Assembly: GCF_014217605.1 (NCBI RefSeq)
Contig: NZ_CP043639.1
Location: forward strand, 705,501-769,500
From: Sphingomonas sp. NBWT7
GTDB lineage: Bacteria; Pseudomonadota; Alphaproteobacteria; Sphingomonadales; Sphingomonadaceae
Reading direction: 5' to 3'
Length of the DNA: 64,000 nucleotides
Shown here: positions 26,446 to 34,915 of the stretch, one piece after another
Numbering within the stretch: position 1 is the stretch's first letter
Layout: each line of letters opens with the position of its first letter
Notes under the pieces: generated by a model
Databases searched by the model: none
What the model was told of the DNA's origin: nothing
The model's input: only the letters and a program-made list of their open reading frames with translations
Made by a program: the position numbers and the translations under genes

Positions 26446-26476
26446 AAGGGGCGCCGAACCAGCGCCGGCGCCCCTT
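26446..26476. terminator. Bidirectional hairpin between convergent genes
   Basis: AAGGGGCGCCG at 26446-26456 pairs perfectly with CGGCGCCCCTT at 26466-26476 around a 9-base loop. No T tract follows on either strand, but the position between two convergent genes suits a shared terminator. Confidence 0.55.
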
Positions 26477-26501
26477 GGACCATCGGTAAACGTATCGCCG
26501 C

Positions 26502-27026
26502 TCACTCCGGGATCGTGTTCTCGTCGGCGATTCCGGCGTTGAACGACTTGGTGGCGTCGGTGCCGTCGGGCGTGTGGGCCTGACCGGCGGTGTTATCAAC
26601 AGGCTTGGCTTTGTCGCCATTCTTACCCGCGGTGGACGATCGCGGGGTCGAACCGCGCAGCGACAGGAGCGCCGCCGTCGCCGCCGCGCCCACTGCTGCT
26701 AGCCCACCGGCGATCGCCGCCTTGTTTTTCCAGCCGGCGCCCTTCTCGGGAGTGGCAGCCGCTTTCGGGCGGCTCGGGCGCTTGGGGGCGGGGGTTGCGC
26801 GCTTGCTCGACCGGGGCTTGGGCGGCGCCACAGCGGTCTTCTTGGTCGTCGATGCCGTACCGGACGCGGCGGCTGCGGCGGGCTTGCGGCGCGATTTCGG
26901 CGCGCTGGCCGAAGGCGTGCCGGCAGACGATGCCGTAGCGGACTTCGCCGGGCTCGTCTTGCGCGGCGCGCGGCGGGCACGCGGCTTGGGCGTGTCCGCG
27001 GGCGGTGTATCTTCGGTATCGGCCAT
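26502..27026 (-). CDS. Histone-H1-like Lys/Pro/Ala-rich protein with a C-terminal hydrophobic segment
   Basis: The start at 27026 has GGGGAG about nine bases upstream and gives 174 residues. Residues 12-95 or so are low-complexity, built of Lys, Arg, Pro, Ala and Ser (for example KPRARRAPRKTSPAKS), like H1-type DNA-binding tails. A hydrophobic stretch (AAIAGGLAAVGAAATAALLSL) follows near residues 100-122, then a polar, acidic end. No domain is recognised. It may bind nucleic acid or polyanions while attached to a membrane, which is inference from composition only. Confidence 0.7.
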   Translation of the reverse strand: MADTEDTPPADTPKPRARRAPRKTSPAKSATASSAGTPSASAPKSRRKPAAAAASGTASTTKKTAVAPPKPRSSKRATPAPKRPSRPKAAATPEKGAGWKNKAAIAGGLAAVGAAATAALLSLRGSTPRSSTAGKNGDKAKPVDNTAGQAHTPDGTDATKSFNAGIADENTIPE

Positions 27027-27135
27027 CACTTGCTCCCCTTTTCGAGCTTCGTCGGCGGGGTAACGCAACGGCACGGCGAAACGTTTCCTCCGGCGCGTGC
27101 GCAGGAACCATCCGCGCCCGCGCCGCAAGGCCCGA

Positions 27136-28566
27136 TCAGCGGAACGGCGGCTCGTTGAACGCGCGCAGCTTGCGGCTGTGCAGCTTGGCGCCCTCGCGCC
27201 GCAGCTCCTCGCAGGCCTGGATACCGATCCGCATATGTTCGGAAATCGCGCGCTCGTAGAAACGGTTCGCCTGACCGGGCAGCTTGAGTTCACCGTGGAG
27301 CGGCTTGTCCGAGACGCACAAGAGCGTGCCGTAGGGCACGCGGAAGCGGAAGCCCTGCGCCGCGATCGTTGCCGATTCCATGTCGATCCCGACCGCGCGG
27401 CTGAGCGAGAAACGCAGCGCCGAGCGGCTGTAGCGCAATTCCCAATTGCGATCGTCGGTGGTGACGATCGTGCCGGTACGCAGCCGGCGCTTGAGCTCGT
27501 CGCCCGATTGGCCGCTGACCGCCTCCGCCGCGCGCGCCAACGCCTGCTGCACCTCGGCGATCGCGGGCACGGGAATTTCGGGCGGCAGCATGTCGTCGAG
27601 CACGTGATCGTCGCGCAGATAGGCGTGCGCGAGGACGTAGTCGCCGATCCGCTGCGAGGGGCGCAGCCCGCCACAGTGGCCGATCATCATCCACGCGTCC
27701 GGCCGGGTGACCGCGAGGTGATCGGTGATCGTCTTGGCGTTCGACGGGCCGACGCCGATGTTGACCAGCGTGATTCCCGTGCGATCGGGCGCCATCAAAT
27801 GGTAGGCGGGCATCTGCAATCGGCGCCATGCGGTATCGTCCAGAATCGCGGGATCGTCGCCCGGCTGGAACAGCACACCGCCCGGGCCCGACAGCGCGGT
27901 GAATCGGCTGCCCTCGTTGACCTGCGCCGCTGCCCAGCGGACGAACTCGTCGACGTAGCGGTGATAGTTGGTGAACAGCACGTAGCGCTGGACGTGCTCC
28001 GGCGGCGTGCCGGTATAGTGACGCAGCCGCGCAAGGCTGAAATCGGTCCGTAACCCATCGAACAGCGCAAGCGGACGTGTGCCGTCGATCGAGGCCCAAA
28101 GCCCGTCGGCAATCTCGTCACCAATATGCGCGAGCTCGGTCGCGGGGAAGTAGCGGGCGAGTTGTGCCGCCGATACTTCGTCTAGGCTGAGCGCGTGGCC
28201 GGCGTCGAGCACGTAGGGGAAGGGGATCTCGGTCGCGCTCGGCGCGGCGGTAACGGTGACGTCGTAATCCTCGATCAGCAGTTCGAGCTGCTCGATCAGA
28301 TAATCGGCGAACAGCCCCGGCTTGGTGACCGAGATGCGATATTCGCCCTGCGTCACCAGTCGGCCGAACGAGCGAAGCGGGGTCGGCCGCTCGTCGCTGC
28401 CGCGGAAGCTGAGCCGGATTTCAGGGTAGGCGAACGAGCCGTCGCGGCGCATCTCGGCTGGCGGCGGGGTGCCGGTGGTGAGGTAGGTGTCCAGCGCGGC
28501 CTGAAGGCGCGACACGGCGCCGGTATACAGCCGATCGAGTTCGGCAACGATGTCCTGTGCAGTCAT
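27136..28566 (-). CDS. amn: AMP nucleosidase
   Basis: The 476-residue protein matches AMP nucleosidase: an N-terminal Amn domain (MTAQDIVAELDRLYTG...) and a C-terminal nucleoside-phosphorylase-like domain with NIGVGPSNAKTITDH, WMMIGHCGGLR and GIDMESATIAAQGFRFRVP. It hydrolyses AMP to adenine and ribose 5-phosphate and controls adenylate levels. Length is normal (484 in E. coli). There is no clear Shine-Dalgarno sequence. Confidence 0.95.
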   Translation of the reverse strand: MTAQDIVAELDRLYTGAVSRLQAALDTYLTTGTPPPAEMRRDGSFAYPEIRLSFRGSDERPTPLRSFGRLVTQGEYRISVTKPGLFADYLIEQLELLIEDYDVTVTAAPSATEIPFPYVLDAGHALSLDEVSAAQLARYFPATELAHIGDEIADGLWASIDGTRPLALFDGLRTDFSLARLRHYTGTPPEHVQRYVLFTNYHRYVDEFVRWAAAQVNEGSRFTALSGPGGVLFQPGDDPAILDDTAWRRLQMPAYHLMAPDRTGITLVNIGVGPSNAKTITDHLAVTRPDAWMMIGHCGGLRPSQRIGDYVLAHAYLRDDHVLDDMLPPEIPVPAIAEVQQALARAAEAVSGQSGDELKRRLRTGTIVTTDDRNWELRYSRSALRFSLSRAVGIDMESATIAAQGFRFRVPYGTLLCVSDKPLHGELKLPGQANRFYERAISEHMRIGIQACEELRREGAKLHSRKLRAFNEPPFR

Positions 28567-28600
28567 CGCGGATGGTTAGGTCGCGTCGAAGACGCTGGCA

Positions 28601-28636
28601 AGACGCCGCTTCGCGCGCAACGGCGAAGCGGCGTCT
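28601..28636 (-). terminator. Strong hairpin between amn and the glycine-zipper gene
   Basis: AGACGCCGCTTCGC at 28601-28614 pairs perfectly over 14 bases with GCGAAGCGGCGTCT at 28623-28636 around an 8-base loop. It lies just after the stop of the minus-strand gene at 28653. No T tract follows. Confidence 0.55.
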
Positions 28637-28652
28637 GACTCTATCCGGAGCG

Positions 28653-28913
28653 TTACTGCGCCGACTTGGGCTTGCTGCCGGGGCCGTCGTCGACCGAATC
28701 GCTGAGCTTCGTCGCGGCGTAGGCGGCACCGCCAACGGCGGCGGCGACACCCGCGACGATCCCGGCGGCGGCATAGGGGTGGTCCTTAGCCGCCTCGACC
28801 GTCGATGACGCAGCGGCGGCGACCTTCTCGCCGGCACTGCTTGCCGCCTCGCGTGCACGCTCGGTCAACGATGCGGCGTCGTTCGCGCCACTGATTTTCT
28901 GCGCGTTGGTCAT
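28653..28913 (-). CDS. Small glycine-zipper membrane protein, ElaB/DUF883-like
   Basis: The 86-residue product has AAGGAG about nine bases before ATG 28913. A helical N-terminal half (ASLTERAREAASSAGEKVAA) is followed by DHPYAAAGIVAGVAAAVGGA, which resembles the membrane anchor of ElaB/YqjD (DUF883) stress proteins that tether ribosomes to the membrane. The similarity is by eye and the sequence is short. It lies 44 bases downstream of the peroxiredoxin gene and may be cotranscribed with it. Confidence 0.7.
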   Translation of the reverse strand: MTNAQKISGANDAASLTERAREAASSAGEKVAAAASSTVEAAKDHPYAAAGIVAGVAAAVGGAAYAATKLSDSVDDGPGSKPKSAQ

Positions 28914-28957
28914 GACTAAACTCCTTGCGTTACCGTCACGACCAACGCGCTCTTTCG

Positions 28958-29437
28958 TCAGAGGTTGCCGAGCAGGTGGTCGGCGGAGCTGACCTTGAAC
29001 TCGCCGGGTGCCTCGACGTTGAGCTGCTCGACGACCCCGTCGTTGACGATCATCGAGTAACGCTGGCTGCGCTTGCCCATGCCGAACTTCGACCCGTCCA
29101 TCGTCAGCCCAAGCTGTTCCGCAAAATCGCCGTTGCCGTCCGCCAGCATGGTGATGTCGCCCGCGTTGCTCGACTTCGACCAGGCGCCGAGCACGAACGG
29201 ATCGTTGACCGAGGTGCACGCGATCTCGTCGATGCCCTTCGCCTTCAGATCCCCGCCCTTCTCGACAAAGCCGGGAAGATGCTTGGCCGAGCAGGTCGGC
29301 GTGAACGCGCCCGGCACCGCGAAGAGCGCGATGCGGCGGCCGGCGAAATACTCTTCCGAATCGATCGCCTCCGGACCGTTCTCGGTCGCCCTGACCAGGG
29401 TTGCCTTGGGCAGCTTGTCGCCGACGTTGATCGTCAT
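28958..29437 (-). CDS. Peroxiredoxin of the Prx5 type
   Basis: The 159-residue protein has the active-site segment VPGAFTPTCSAKHLPGF, with peroxidatic Cys49 and Thr46. No other cysteine sits at the usual resolving place, although one more is present at about residue 74 (EIACTSVNDPF), as in other Prx5 members. It reduces peroxides with glutaredoxin or thioredoxin. AGGAGA precedes the start. It is divergent from yqgE. Confidence 0.94.
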   Translation of the reverse strand: MTINVGDKLPKATLVRATENGPEAIDSEEYFAGRRIALFAVPGAFTPTCSAKHLPGFVEKGGDLKAKGIDEIACTSVNDPFVLGAWSKSSNAGDITMLADGNGDFAEQLGLTMDGSKFGMGKRSQRYSMIVNDGVVEQLNVEAPGEFKVSSADHLLGNL

Positions 29438-29543
29438 ATCGAAATCTCCTGAAGCACGCGAAGGTGCGGCGGCGGGTACGTCGCAAGGCTGGCGGGCGTT
29501 TTCAAGCGTGGCGAGCGTGCACAGAGCAACCTAGATGGAAGCA

Positions 29544-30104
29544 ATGGAGACCGCGACCTTTCTTACCGGCCAGTTCCTTCTCGCGATGCCCGGCATCTGG
29601 GACCCGCGTTTTGCGCAGGCGGTGATCGCAATGTGCGCGCACGACGAGCAGGGTGCGCTCGGCATCGGCATCGGCGTGGAGATTGCCGGACTCGGGCTGC
29701 ACGACGTGCTGAAGCAGGTCGATATAACGCCGGGCGATGTGCCGAATGCGCCGATCCACTTCGGTGGCCCGGTCGAGACGCGGCGCGGCTTCGTACTTCA
29801 CAGTCGCGACTGGGCGGGGCAGGATACGATCGACGTTGCTGGCAAATGGTCGCTGTCGGGTACGCTCGACGTGCTGCGGGCGATCGCGGACGGCAAGGGA
29901 CCGGCGCGCTGGCTGGTTGCGCTTGGCTACGCCGGCTGGGGTGCCGGACAGCTCGACGCTGAGATGACGCGGCATGGCTGGCTCAACGTCGACGACGACG
30001 AGGGTATGCTGTTCGACAGCGCGGCCGATGGCCGGTGGACGCGTGGCTTCGCGTGCGCCGGCATCGACCCGCGGCTGCTGGGCTCGGAAAGCGGACACGC
30101 CTGA
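29544..30104 (+). CDS. YqgE/AlgH family protein
   Basis: The protein (186 residues from ATG 29544, or 189 from ATG 29535) contains FLTGQFLLAMPGIWDPRF and the central FGGPVETRRGFVLHS, both conserved in the YqgE/AlgH family. The biochemical role is unknown. The later start is preferred because GGAAG then has suitable spacing. The gene stands alone between the peroxiredoxin and the TPR protein. Confidence 0.92.
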   Translation: METATFLTGQFLLAMPGIWDPRFAQAVIAMCAHDEQGALGIGIGVEIAGLGLHDVLKQVDITPGDVPNAPIHFGGPVETRRGFVLHSRDWAGQDTIDVAGKWSLSGTLDVLRAIADGKGPARWLVALGYAGWGAGQLDAEMTRHGWLNVDDDEGMLFDSAADGRWTRGFACAGIDPRLLGSESGHA

Positions 30105-30248
30105 GCGTCAGTGTACTCAATGAAGGCCGGTTGTTCCCTCGCGCATCCCGCGTGACGATCGCTCTTGCGCGTCTGTCTTTAAAATGACACACTCCCGTCA
30201 CAAAGCTGAAACCTCGGCGTCACGAGGTTGTCATGCGGGAGATGTGGC

Positions 30249-30599
30249 ATGCGCAAAATGGCACTGGCAGGGACGATCATTTCGGCAGCGGTCACAGCGC
30301 CGGCGGTCGCTGCGGATCGGGCGGCGTATCAGGCGATCGCGGCCGGCGATTACGCGACGGCCGAGCAGGCGCTGACGACCGAGCGGCGGATTTTCCCGCG
30401 TCGGCCCGAACTGATGATCAACCTGGCGGCGGTCTATGCGCGCACCGGTCGCTCGACCGAGGCGGCGTCGCTGTATCGTGCCGCGATCACTGCCGAGGAC
30501 GTGGAGATGGCGATGCCCGACGGCGCGGTCGCTTCATCCCGCGCGGTCGCGCAGCGCGGGCTCGATCGTCTCGGCGGCGTGGCGCTCGCCGGGCGCTAA
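30249..30599 (+). CDS. Small exported TPR-like protein
   Basis: ATG 30249 follows GGGAGA and gives 116 residues with a Sec signal (MRKMALAGTIISAAVTAPAVAA). The mature part holds about two TPR-like helical pairs: YQAIAAGDYATAEQAL and ELMINLAAVYARTGRSTEAA. No enzyme motif is seen. It probably acts as a periplasmic protein-binding factor. About 145 bases upstream are non-coding and AT-richer, with TTTAAAAT near 30178, so a promoter is likely there. It is convergent with dcd. Confidence 0.75.
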   Translation: MRKMALAGTIISAAVTAPAVAADRAAYQAIAAGDYATAEQALTTERRIFPRRPELMINLAAVYARTGRSTEAASLYRAAITAEDVEMAMPDGAVASSRAVAQRGLDRLGGVALAGR

Positions 30600-30643
30600 C
30601 TGGGGATCAGTGCGCGCGGCTTCTGCCGCCGCACCCCCGGGCA

Positions 30644-31198
30644 TTACAGGCGCGGCAACGTGACGCCGCGCTGACCCATGTATTTGCCCGCACGATCCGC
30701 GTAGCTCACTTCGCACGGCTCGTCCCCTTGCAGGAACAGGAACTGGCACGCGCCCTCATTGGCGTAGATCTTGGCCGGTAGCGGCGTAGTGTTTGAGAAT
30801 TCCAGCGTCACATGGCCCTCCCAGCCCGGCTCCAAGGGCGTGACGTTCACGATGATGCCGCAGCGCGCATAGGTCGATTTGCCGAGGCAAATGACCAGCA
30901 CGTCGCGCGGTACGCGAAAATATTCGACCGTGCGCGCGAGCGCGAAGCTGTTGGGCGGGATGATGCACACGTCGGTCTTGCGGTCGACGAAGCTGTTGGC
31001 GGCGAAATCCTTGGGGTCGACCGTTGCCGAATCGACGTTGGTGAAGATCTTGAACTCGTCGGCGACGCGCGCATCATAGCCGTAGGAGCTGAGCCCGTAG
31101 CTGATGCAGCCGTCGCGCCGCTGCGCCTCCACGAACGGCTCAATCATGCCGTTGGCGAGCGCCTGCGCGCGGATCCAGCGATCGGATTGGACGGACAT
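30644..31198 (-). CDS. dcd: dCTP deaminase
   Basis: The 184-residue product ([19 protein letters not shown]) has the normal length and the conserved motifs [23 protein letters not shown] and [19 protein letters not shown]. It deaminates dCTP to dUTP for thymidylate synthesis. The start at 31198 follows AAGAAAGGGG. It is separate from the two-component system upstream. Confidence 0.97.
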   Translation of the reverse strand: MSVQSDRWIRAQALANGMIEPFVEAQRRDGCISYGLSSYGYDARVADEFKIFTNVDSATVDPKDFAANSFVDRKTDVCIIPPNSFALARTVEYFRVPRDVLVICLGKSTYARCGIIVNVTPLEPGWEGHVTLEFSNTTPLPAKIYANEGACQFLFLQGDEPCEVSYADRAGKYMGQRGVTLPRL

Positions 31199-31259
31199 GG
31201 TGGCGGCCCCTTTCTTGGCCGCTCTTCGCCGCCCGCCGGGTGCTTGGCAAGTCGCGCCG

Positions 31260-32591
31260 TCAGCCGGCGGCCTCGCGCCGAGGCAATGCGATCGTCGCGG
31301 CAAGCCCGCCGCCTTCACGGTTGGCCAGCGTCACCTCGCCGCCGGCATCGTGCACGATCGCCTGTGCGAGCGCGAGGCCGAGGCCGATCCCGCCGGTATC
31401 GCGGTTGCGCGACCCCTCAAGCCTGGTGAACGGATCGAACACCGCGGCGAGCTTGTCGATCGGAATGCCGGGGCCGCGATCGGCGATGCAGACGACGACG
31501 CGGGGGCCCTCGTCGTGCACCGACACCTCGACCGCACCAGCGTACTTGACCGCATTCTCGATCAGGTTGCGTACGGCCCGCCGGAACAGCGTCGGCCGCA
31601 ATCGCATACGAAGCCGCGGCGACTCGTCGAATGAGACAGCGGCGCCGAGATCGCGAAAGTCGTCGACCACGGCGTCCACCAACGCGGCAAGATCGACCTC
31701 GGTCACCGCCTCGCTCGGCCGGCCGAGTCGCGCCAGTGAGAGGATATCGTCGAGCGTGCGGCTCATCTCCGCAATCGTATCGGCCATGCGGGCGCGATCG
31801 TCCTCGTCGTCGACCGATTCGATGCGGACGCGCAATGCGGCAAGCGGAGTGCGCAGATCGTGCCCGATCGCGCCGAGCATCCGGTCCTTCTCGTCGAGCA
31901 TCGCCGTCATACGCTGGGTAAGCGCATTGAACGCGACGATCAGGTCGCGAACGTCGCCCGGCCCTTCGACGGTGAGCTGCGGCGGCGTCGTACGCGGTGT
32001 AAACTCGCGCGCCGCGGTAGCGAGCGCGCGCATCGGGCGCGATATGCGGCGCGCAATCCACAGGACAGGCAAGAGGATCAGCGCGTAGATGATCAGCGTC
32101 TGCCCGAGCAACGCCCAGAAAAGGCGCTGGTCGCCGCGCGGCCACGGCGCGTTGGTGACGATCCAGCCGTCGGCGCGCTCGACCGCGATCATCAGCGTAT
32201 CGCCGTTGCGCATACGACGGCCGGGGCGGCGGGGCCGTGGGCGGTCCTCTAGTGGCCGGACGCCGGTATCGATCCGCCGCGCGGTGACACCGAGTTCGGT
32301 TAGCTGGCGCCGCAGTTCATCGGCGACTTCCGGGTGCCGTTCGAGCGTCGCGGGGATCGGGTTGGCGGCGCGACGACGTACCCGCCCGCGATCGGGCGCA
32401 AGCGGGCGATCGCCGGCGCGCTCGATCGCGTCGGCGATCCTGATTGCGGCGGGCCGCGTCGCCTGGGCGAGCCGGAAGTCGGCGCGGTCGCGCAACACCA
32501 GTGCGAGGTTGATCGCCTGCGCGGCAAATAGCGCGAGCGCGAGCAGAAGCGCGAGCTGCCCCGACAGGTTGCGGGGGAAGGGCACCCTCAC
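31260..32591 (-). CDS. Sensor histidine kinase of the EnvZ type
   Basis: GTG 32591 overlaps the stop of the regulator gene (GTGA) and gives 443 residues. Two membrane segments (about 10-33 and 159-180) enclose an arginine-rich periplasmic region. A HAMP linker follows, then the phosphorylated His244 in [14 protein letters not shown], the N box [10 protein letters not shown], and the G boxes DRGPGIP and [10 protein letters not shown]. It phosphorylates the OmpR-like regulator encoded just upstream. The signal sensed is unknown. Confidence 0.94.
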   Translation of the reverse strand: MRVPFPRNLSGQLALLLALALFAAQAINLALVLRDRADFRLAQATRPAAIRIADAIERAGDRPLAPDRGRVRRRAANPIPATLERHPEVADELRRQLTELGVTARRIDTGVRPLEDRPRPRRPGRRMRNGDTLMIAVERADGWIVTNAPWPRGDQRLFWALLGQTLIIYALILLPVLWIARRISRPMRALATAAREFTPRTTPPQLTVEGPGDVRDLIVAFNALTQRMTAMLDEKDRMLGAIGHDLRTPLAALRVRIESVDDEDDRARMADTIAEMSRTLDDILSLARLGRPSEAVTEVDLAALVDAVVDDFRDLGAAVSFDESPRLRMRLRPTLFRRAVRNLIENAVKYAGAVEVSVHDEGPRVVVCIADRGPGIPIDKLAAVFDPFTRLEGSRNRDTGGIGLGLALAQAIVHDAGGEVTLANREGGGLAATIALPRREAAG

Positions 32592-33325
32592 AACCGCGTG
32601 ACTTCGGCCGCCAGCGTGTAGCCGCCGCCCCACACCGTCTTGATGAGCTGCGGGTTCTTGACGTCGGGCTCGATCTTCTTGCGCAGCCGGCTGACTTGAT
32701 TGTCGATCGCGCGATCGAACGCCGCCGCTTCGCGCCCCTGCGTCAGATCGAGCAACTGATCGCGGGTGAGCACCTGCCGCGGGCGCCTGACGAGCGCGTG
32801 GAGCAGATTATATTCGCCCGTCGACAGCGGCACCGCGACGCCCTCGCGATCGACCAGCGTGCGCTCGCCGCTCTTCAGGACCCAGCCAGCAAAGGTATAG
32901 GCGCCGCCCTCCGGCGCGTGCTGCCGGGTACCTCCGGCCTGGACGCGCCGCAGCACGACCTTGATTCGCGCCGCGAGCTCGCGCGGCGAGAAGGGCTTCA
33001 CGACGTAATCGTCGGCACCCATCTCCAACCCGACGATGCGATCGGTCTCTTCCGTCCGTGCGGTAAGAAGAATGACGGGCACTTCGCTCGTTTCACGGAT
33101 GTGACGGCACAGGCTGAGCCCGTCCTCGCCCGGCATCATGATGTCGAGCACGACGAGATCGATGGCATAAGCGCCGAGCCGCGTGCGCGCCGCTTCGGCA
33201 TCGCCGACCTGCGTGACGCGGAAGCCCTGCTTGGTAAGATATTGTGCCAGCGGCTCGCGGATCGAACGCTCGTCGTCGACGAGCAGCAGATGGGGCACAT
33301 CGGTCATGGGATCGACGTCTAGCAT
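32588..33325 (-). CDS. OmpR-family response regulator
   Basis: The 245-residue protein has a receiver domain (LLLVDDE, phosphorylated Asp61 in VVLDIMMPG, and KPFSPREL) and a C-terminal winged helix ending NPQLIKTVWGGGYTL. An internal ATG at 33307 (MTDVPHLLLVDDE) is an alternative start and matches relatives better, but no good ribosome site marks either. It forms an operon with the kinase by a four-base overlap. A hairpin and an EF-hand protein gene lie upstream. Confidence 0.94.
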   Translation of the reverse strand: MLDVDPMTDVPHLLLVDDERSIREPLAQYLTKQGFRVTQVGDAEAARTRLGAYAIDLVVLDIMMPGEDGLSLCRHIRETSEVPVILLTARTEETDRIVGLEMGADDYVVKPFSPRELAARIKVVLRRVQAGGTRQHAPEGGAYTFAGWVLKSGERTLVDREGVAVPLSTGEYNLLHALVRRPRQVLTRDQLLDLTQGREAAAFDRAIDNQVSRLRKKIEPDVKNPQLIKTVWGGGYTLAAEVTRL

Positions 33326-33345
33326 GTCGCTTTTCCGCAGGAAGC

Positions 33346-33372
33346 ACCGGGCGGCGCGAATGGCCGCCCGGT
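33346..33372 (-). terminator. Hairpin after the EF-hand gene
   Basis: ACCGGGCGGC at 33346-33355 pairs with GCCGCCCGGT at 33363-33372 around a 7-base loop, directly downstream of the EF-hand gene stop on the minus strand. There is no T tract, so some readthrough into the two-component genes is possible. Confidence 0.5.
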
Positions 33373-33385
33373 ACGGTATGGCTTG

Positions 33386-34006
33386 TCAGAGCCCGGTGTC
33401 GGCCGCCGCCGGGTCCGCGCCGCGACGCTGCTTCATGCGGTCGGTGATCGCGCCACGTTCGGTCTGGTCGATGCGTCCGTCGCGGTTAGTGTCGATCCGG
33501 TCGAACATCGTCTGCGTCGCTGACACAGCCTCGGCCTTGGTGATGACGCCGTCGCGGTTCGCATCCGCCATCATTAGCATGTGGCCACCGCCGCCGCGCA
33601 TTGCTGGCCCGCCGCGCCGGCCGCCCTCGGCCATGCGCTTGCCGCCACGGCCGTGAAGGCCGGCGCGCTCGCTCTGTTCGATCCGGCCGTCCTTGTTGGC
33701 GTCGGCGCGATCGAAGCGCGCGACCATGCGCTGGCGCAGCTGATCACGCGTTACGTCACCGCCGCGCATATTGGGTCGCTCAGCGGCAGAGACGGTGCCG
33801 TCACGATTTTTGTCGAGTGCCGCGAAACGGGCGTCGGCCGCCTGGACGACCTCGGCGCGAGTAATGACGCCGTTCCTGTCCAGATCGAGCGCCGCGCTGC
33901 CGCGCTGGGGGCGATCCGCCGCAGCGGGTTGAGGTTGCGGCTGCGCGGCGGCGATGCCGGCGAGCGTGGTGCCGGCGAGCGCCACAGCGAGCAGAAAGCG
34001 ATTCAT
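33386..34006 (-). CDS. Exported protein with five EF-hand calcium motifs
   Basis: The start at 34006 follows GGAAGGA and gives 206 residues with a Sec signal (MNRFLLAVALAGTTLAGIAAAQ). Five EF-hand loops can be read: DLDRNGVITRAE, DKNRDGTVSAAE, DANKDGRIEQSE, DANRDGVITKAE and DTNRDGRIDQTE. A glycine- and arginine-rich stretch lies between the third and fourth. It probably binds calcium in the periplasm. It is the nearest gene upstream of the response regulator on the same strand, so calcium sensing is possible but unproven. Confidence 0.9.
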   Translation of the reverse strand: MNRFLLAVALAGTTLAGIAAAQPQPQPAAADRPQRGSAALDLDRNGVITRAEVVQAADARFAALDKNRDGTVSAAERPNMRGGDVTRDQLRQRMVARFDRADANKDGRIEQSERAGLHGRGGKRMAEGGRRGGPAMRGGGGHMLMMADANRDGVITKAEAVSATQTMFDRIDTNRDGRIDQTERGAITDRMKQRRGADPAAADTGL

Positions 34007-34129
34007 GGACTGATCCTTCCGTGGTGGCGGGATGATCCCCACCGTCACGTCCGCTTTTCTACGCCCGATGTCGCGATATTGTGCCGTCCCGGCAGCAAAG
34101 TGTCGCAAATTGTCTTCGGATCGCTCCGC

Positions 34130-34915
34130 CTACGCGAACACGGCAACCGACTGCATCTGCTCCGCCACCATCTCGCCGCGACTGTTCCAGATCCCCATCA
34201 GCTGCGACGAGCTGCCGGCGCGCGCGTAATCCGCGTTCGATCGCAACAGCCACCAACCGTCCTCGGTGGACGGCGTCGGACCGAGGACGTTGAGGATCCA
34301 GGTGAGTGAGCTCATAGGTACGTTGCGACCGATTAGGCGCAGCGCCGCGGGGGGCAGGCAGTCGCCCACCGCCATCAGCTCGACGATCGGATCGAGCCCC
34401 TCGCGTTCGTTGAGGCGGGTCCAGCGCAGCCATTCGGCTGGTTGCAGATCGGGTCCGTCACGGCGATCGAGGAACTCGAAATTCTGGGTGAACGCGACGT
34501 GCGGATTGCCCTTGAACGTCTTCTCGCCGGGCTGCGGCTGCGCGAAGTCGGGCACCGACGTCACCGCATAATCCAACTCGCTCTCGATCGCGCGCATGAA
34601 CACGAAGGTACAGCGCAGCCCGAGTCCAGCCTCGCTCTCGATGTCGGCCTGGATGAAGGCGGCGTTCTTGCCGCGGCGCAGGCGATGCGCGGTGACGAGG
34701 ATCGGCCCGGCGAGCGGGCCGATGAAGCTGACCTGCGCCGAACGCAGCGGCGGCAGATCGGTGTCCGACTGCATCGCGCAGTGCAGCGCGATCGCGGCGG
34801 ACAGCCCGCCATAGCCAGTGCGGCCCTGCAGCCACCCATCGGGGATCGTGCCGCGCCATCCCGGACCGTCGCCGAGCGGCTCGAGACCGTCGAGAATTTC
34901 CTTGAGGCTGGTCAT
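34130..34915 (-). CDS. Acyl-CoA thioesterase family protein (double hotdog)
   Basis: The 261-residue protein (MTSLKEILDGLEPLG) resembles TesB-like two-hotdog thioesterases: TGYGGLSAAIALHCAM in the first hotdog, and a second half with SLTWILNVLGPTP and DGWWLLRSNADYA. Its start overlaps the stop of the upstream acyl-CoA ligase gene (ATGA). Together they could activate and release acyl groups. The exact substrate is unknown. Confidence 0.85.
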   Translation of the reverse strand: MTSLKEILDGLEPLGDGPGWRGTIPDGWLQGRTGYGGLSAAIALHCAMQSDTDLPPLRSAQVSFIGPLAGPILVTAHRLRRGKNAAFIQADIESEAGLGLRCTFVFMRAIESELDYAVTSVPDFAQPQPGEKTFKGNPHVAFTQNFEFLDRRDGPDLQPAEWLRWTRLNEREGLDPIVELMAVGDCLPPAALRLIGRNVPMSSLTWILNVLGPTPSTEDGWWLLRSNADYARAGSSSQLMGIWNSRGEMVAEQMQSVAVFA

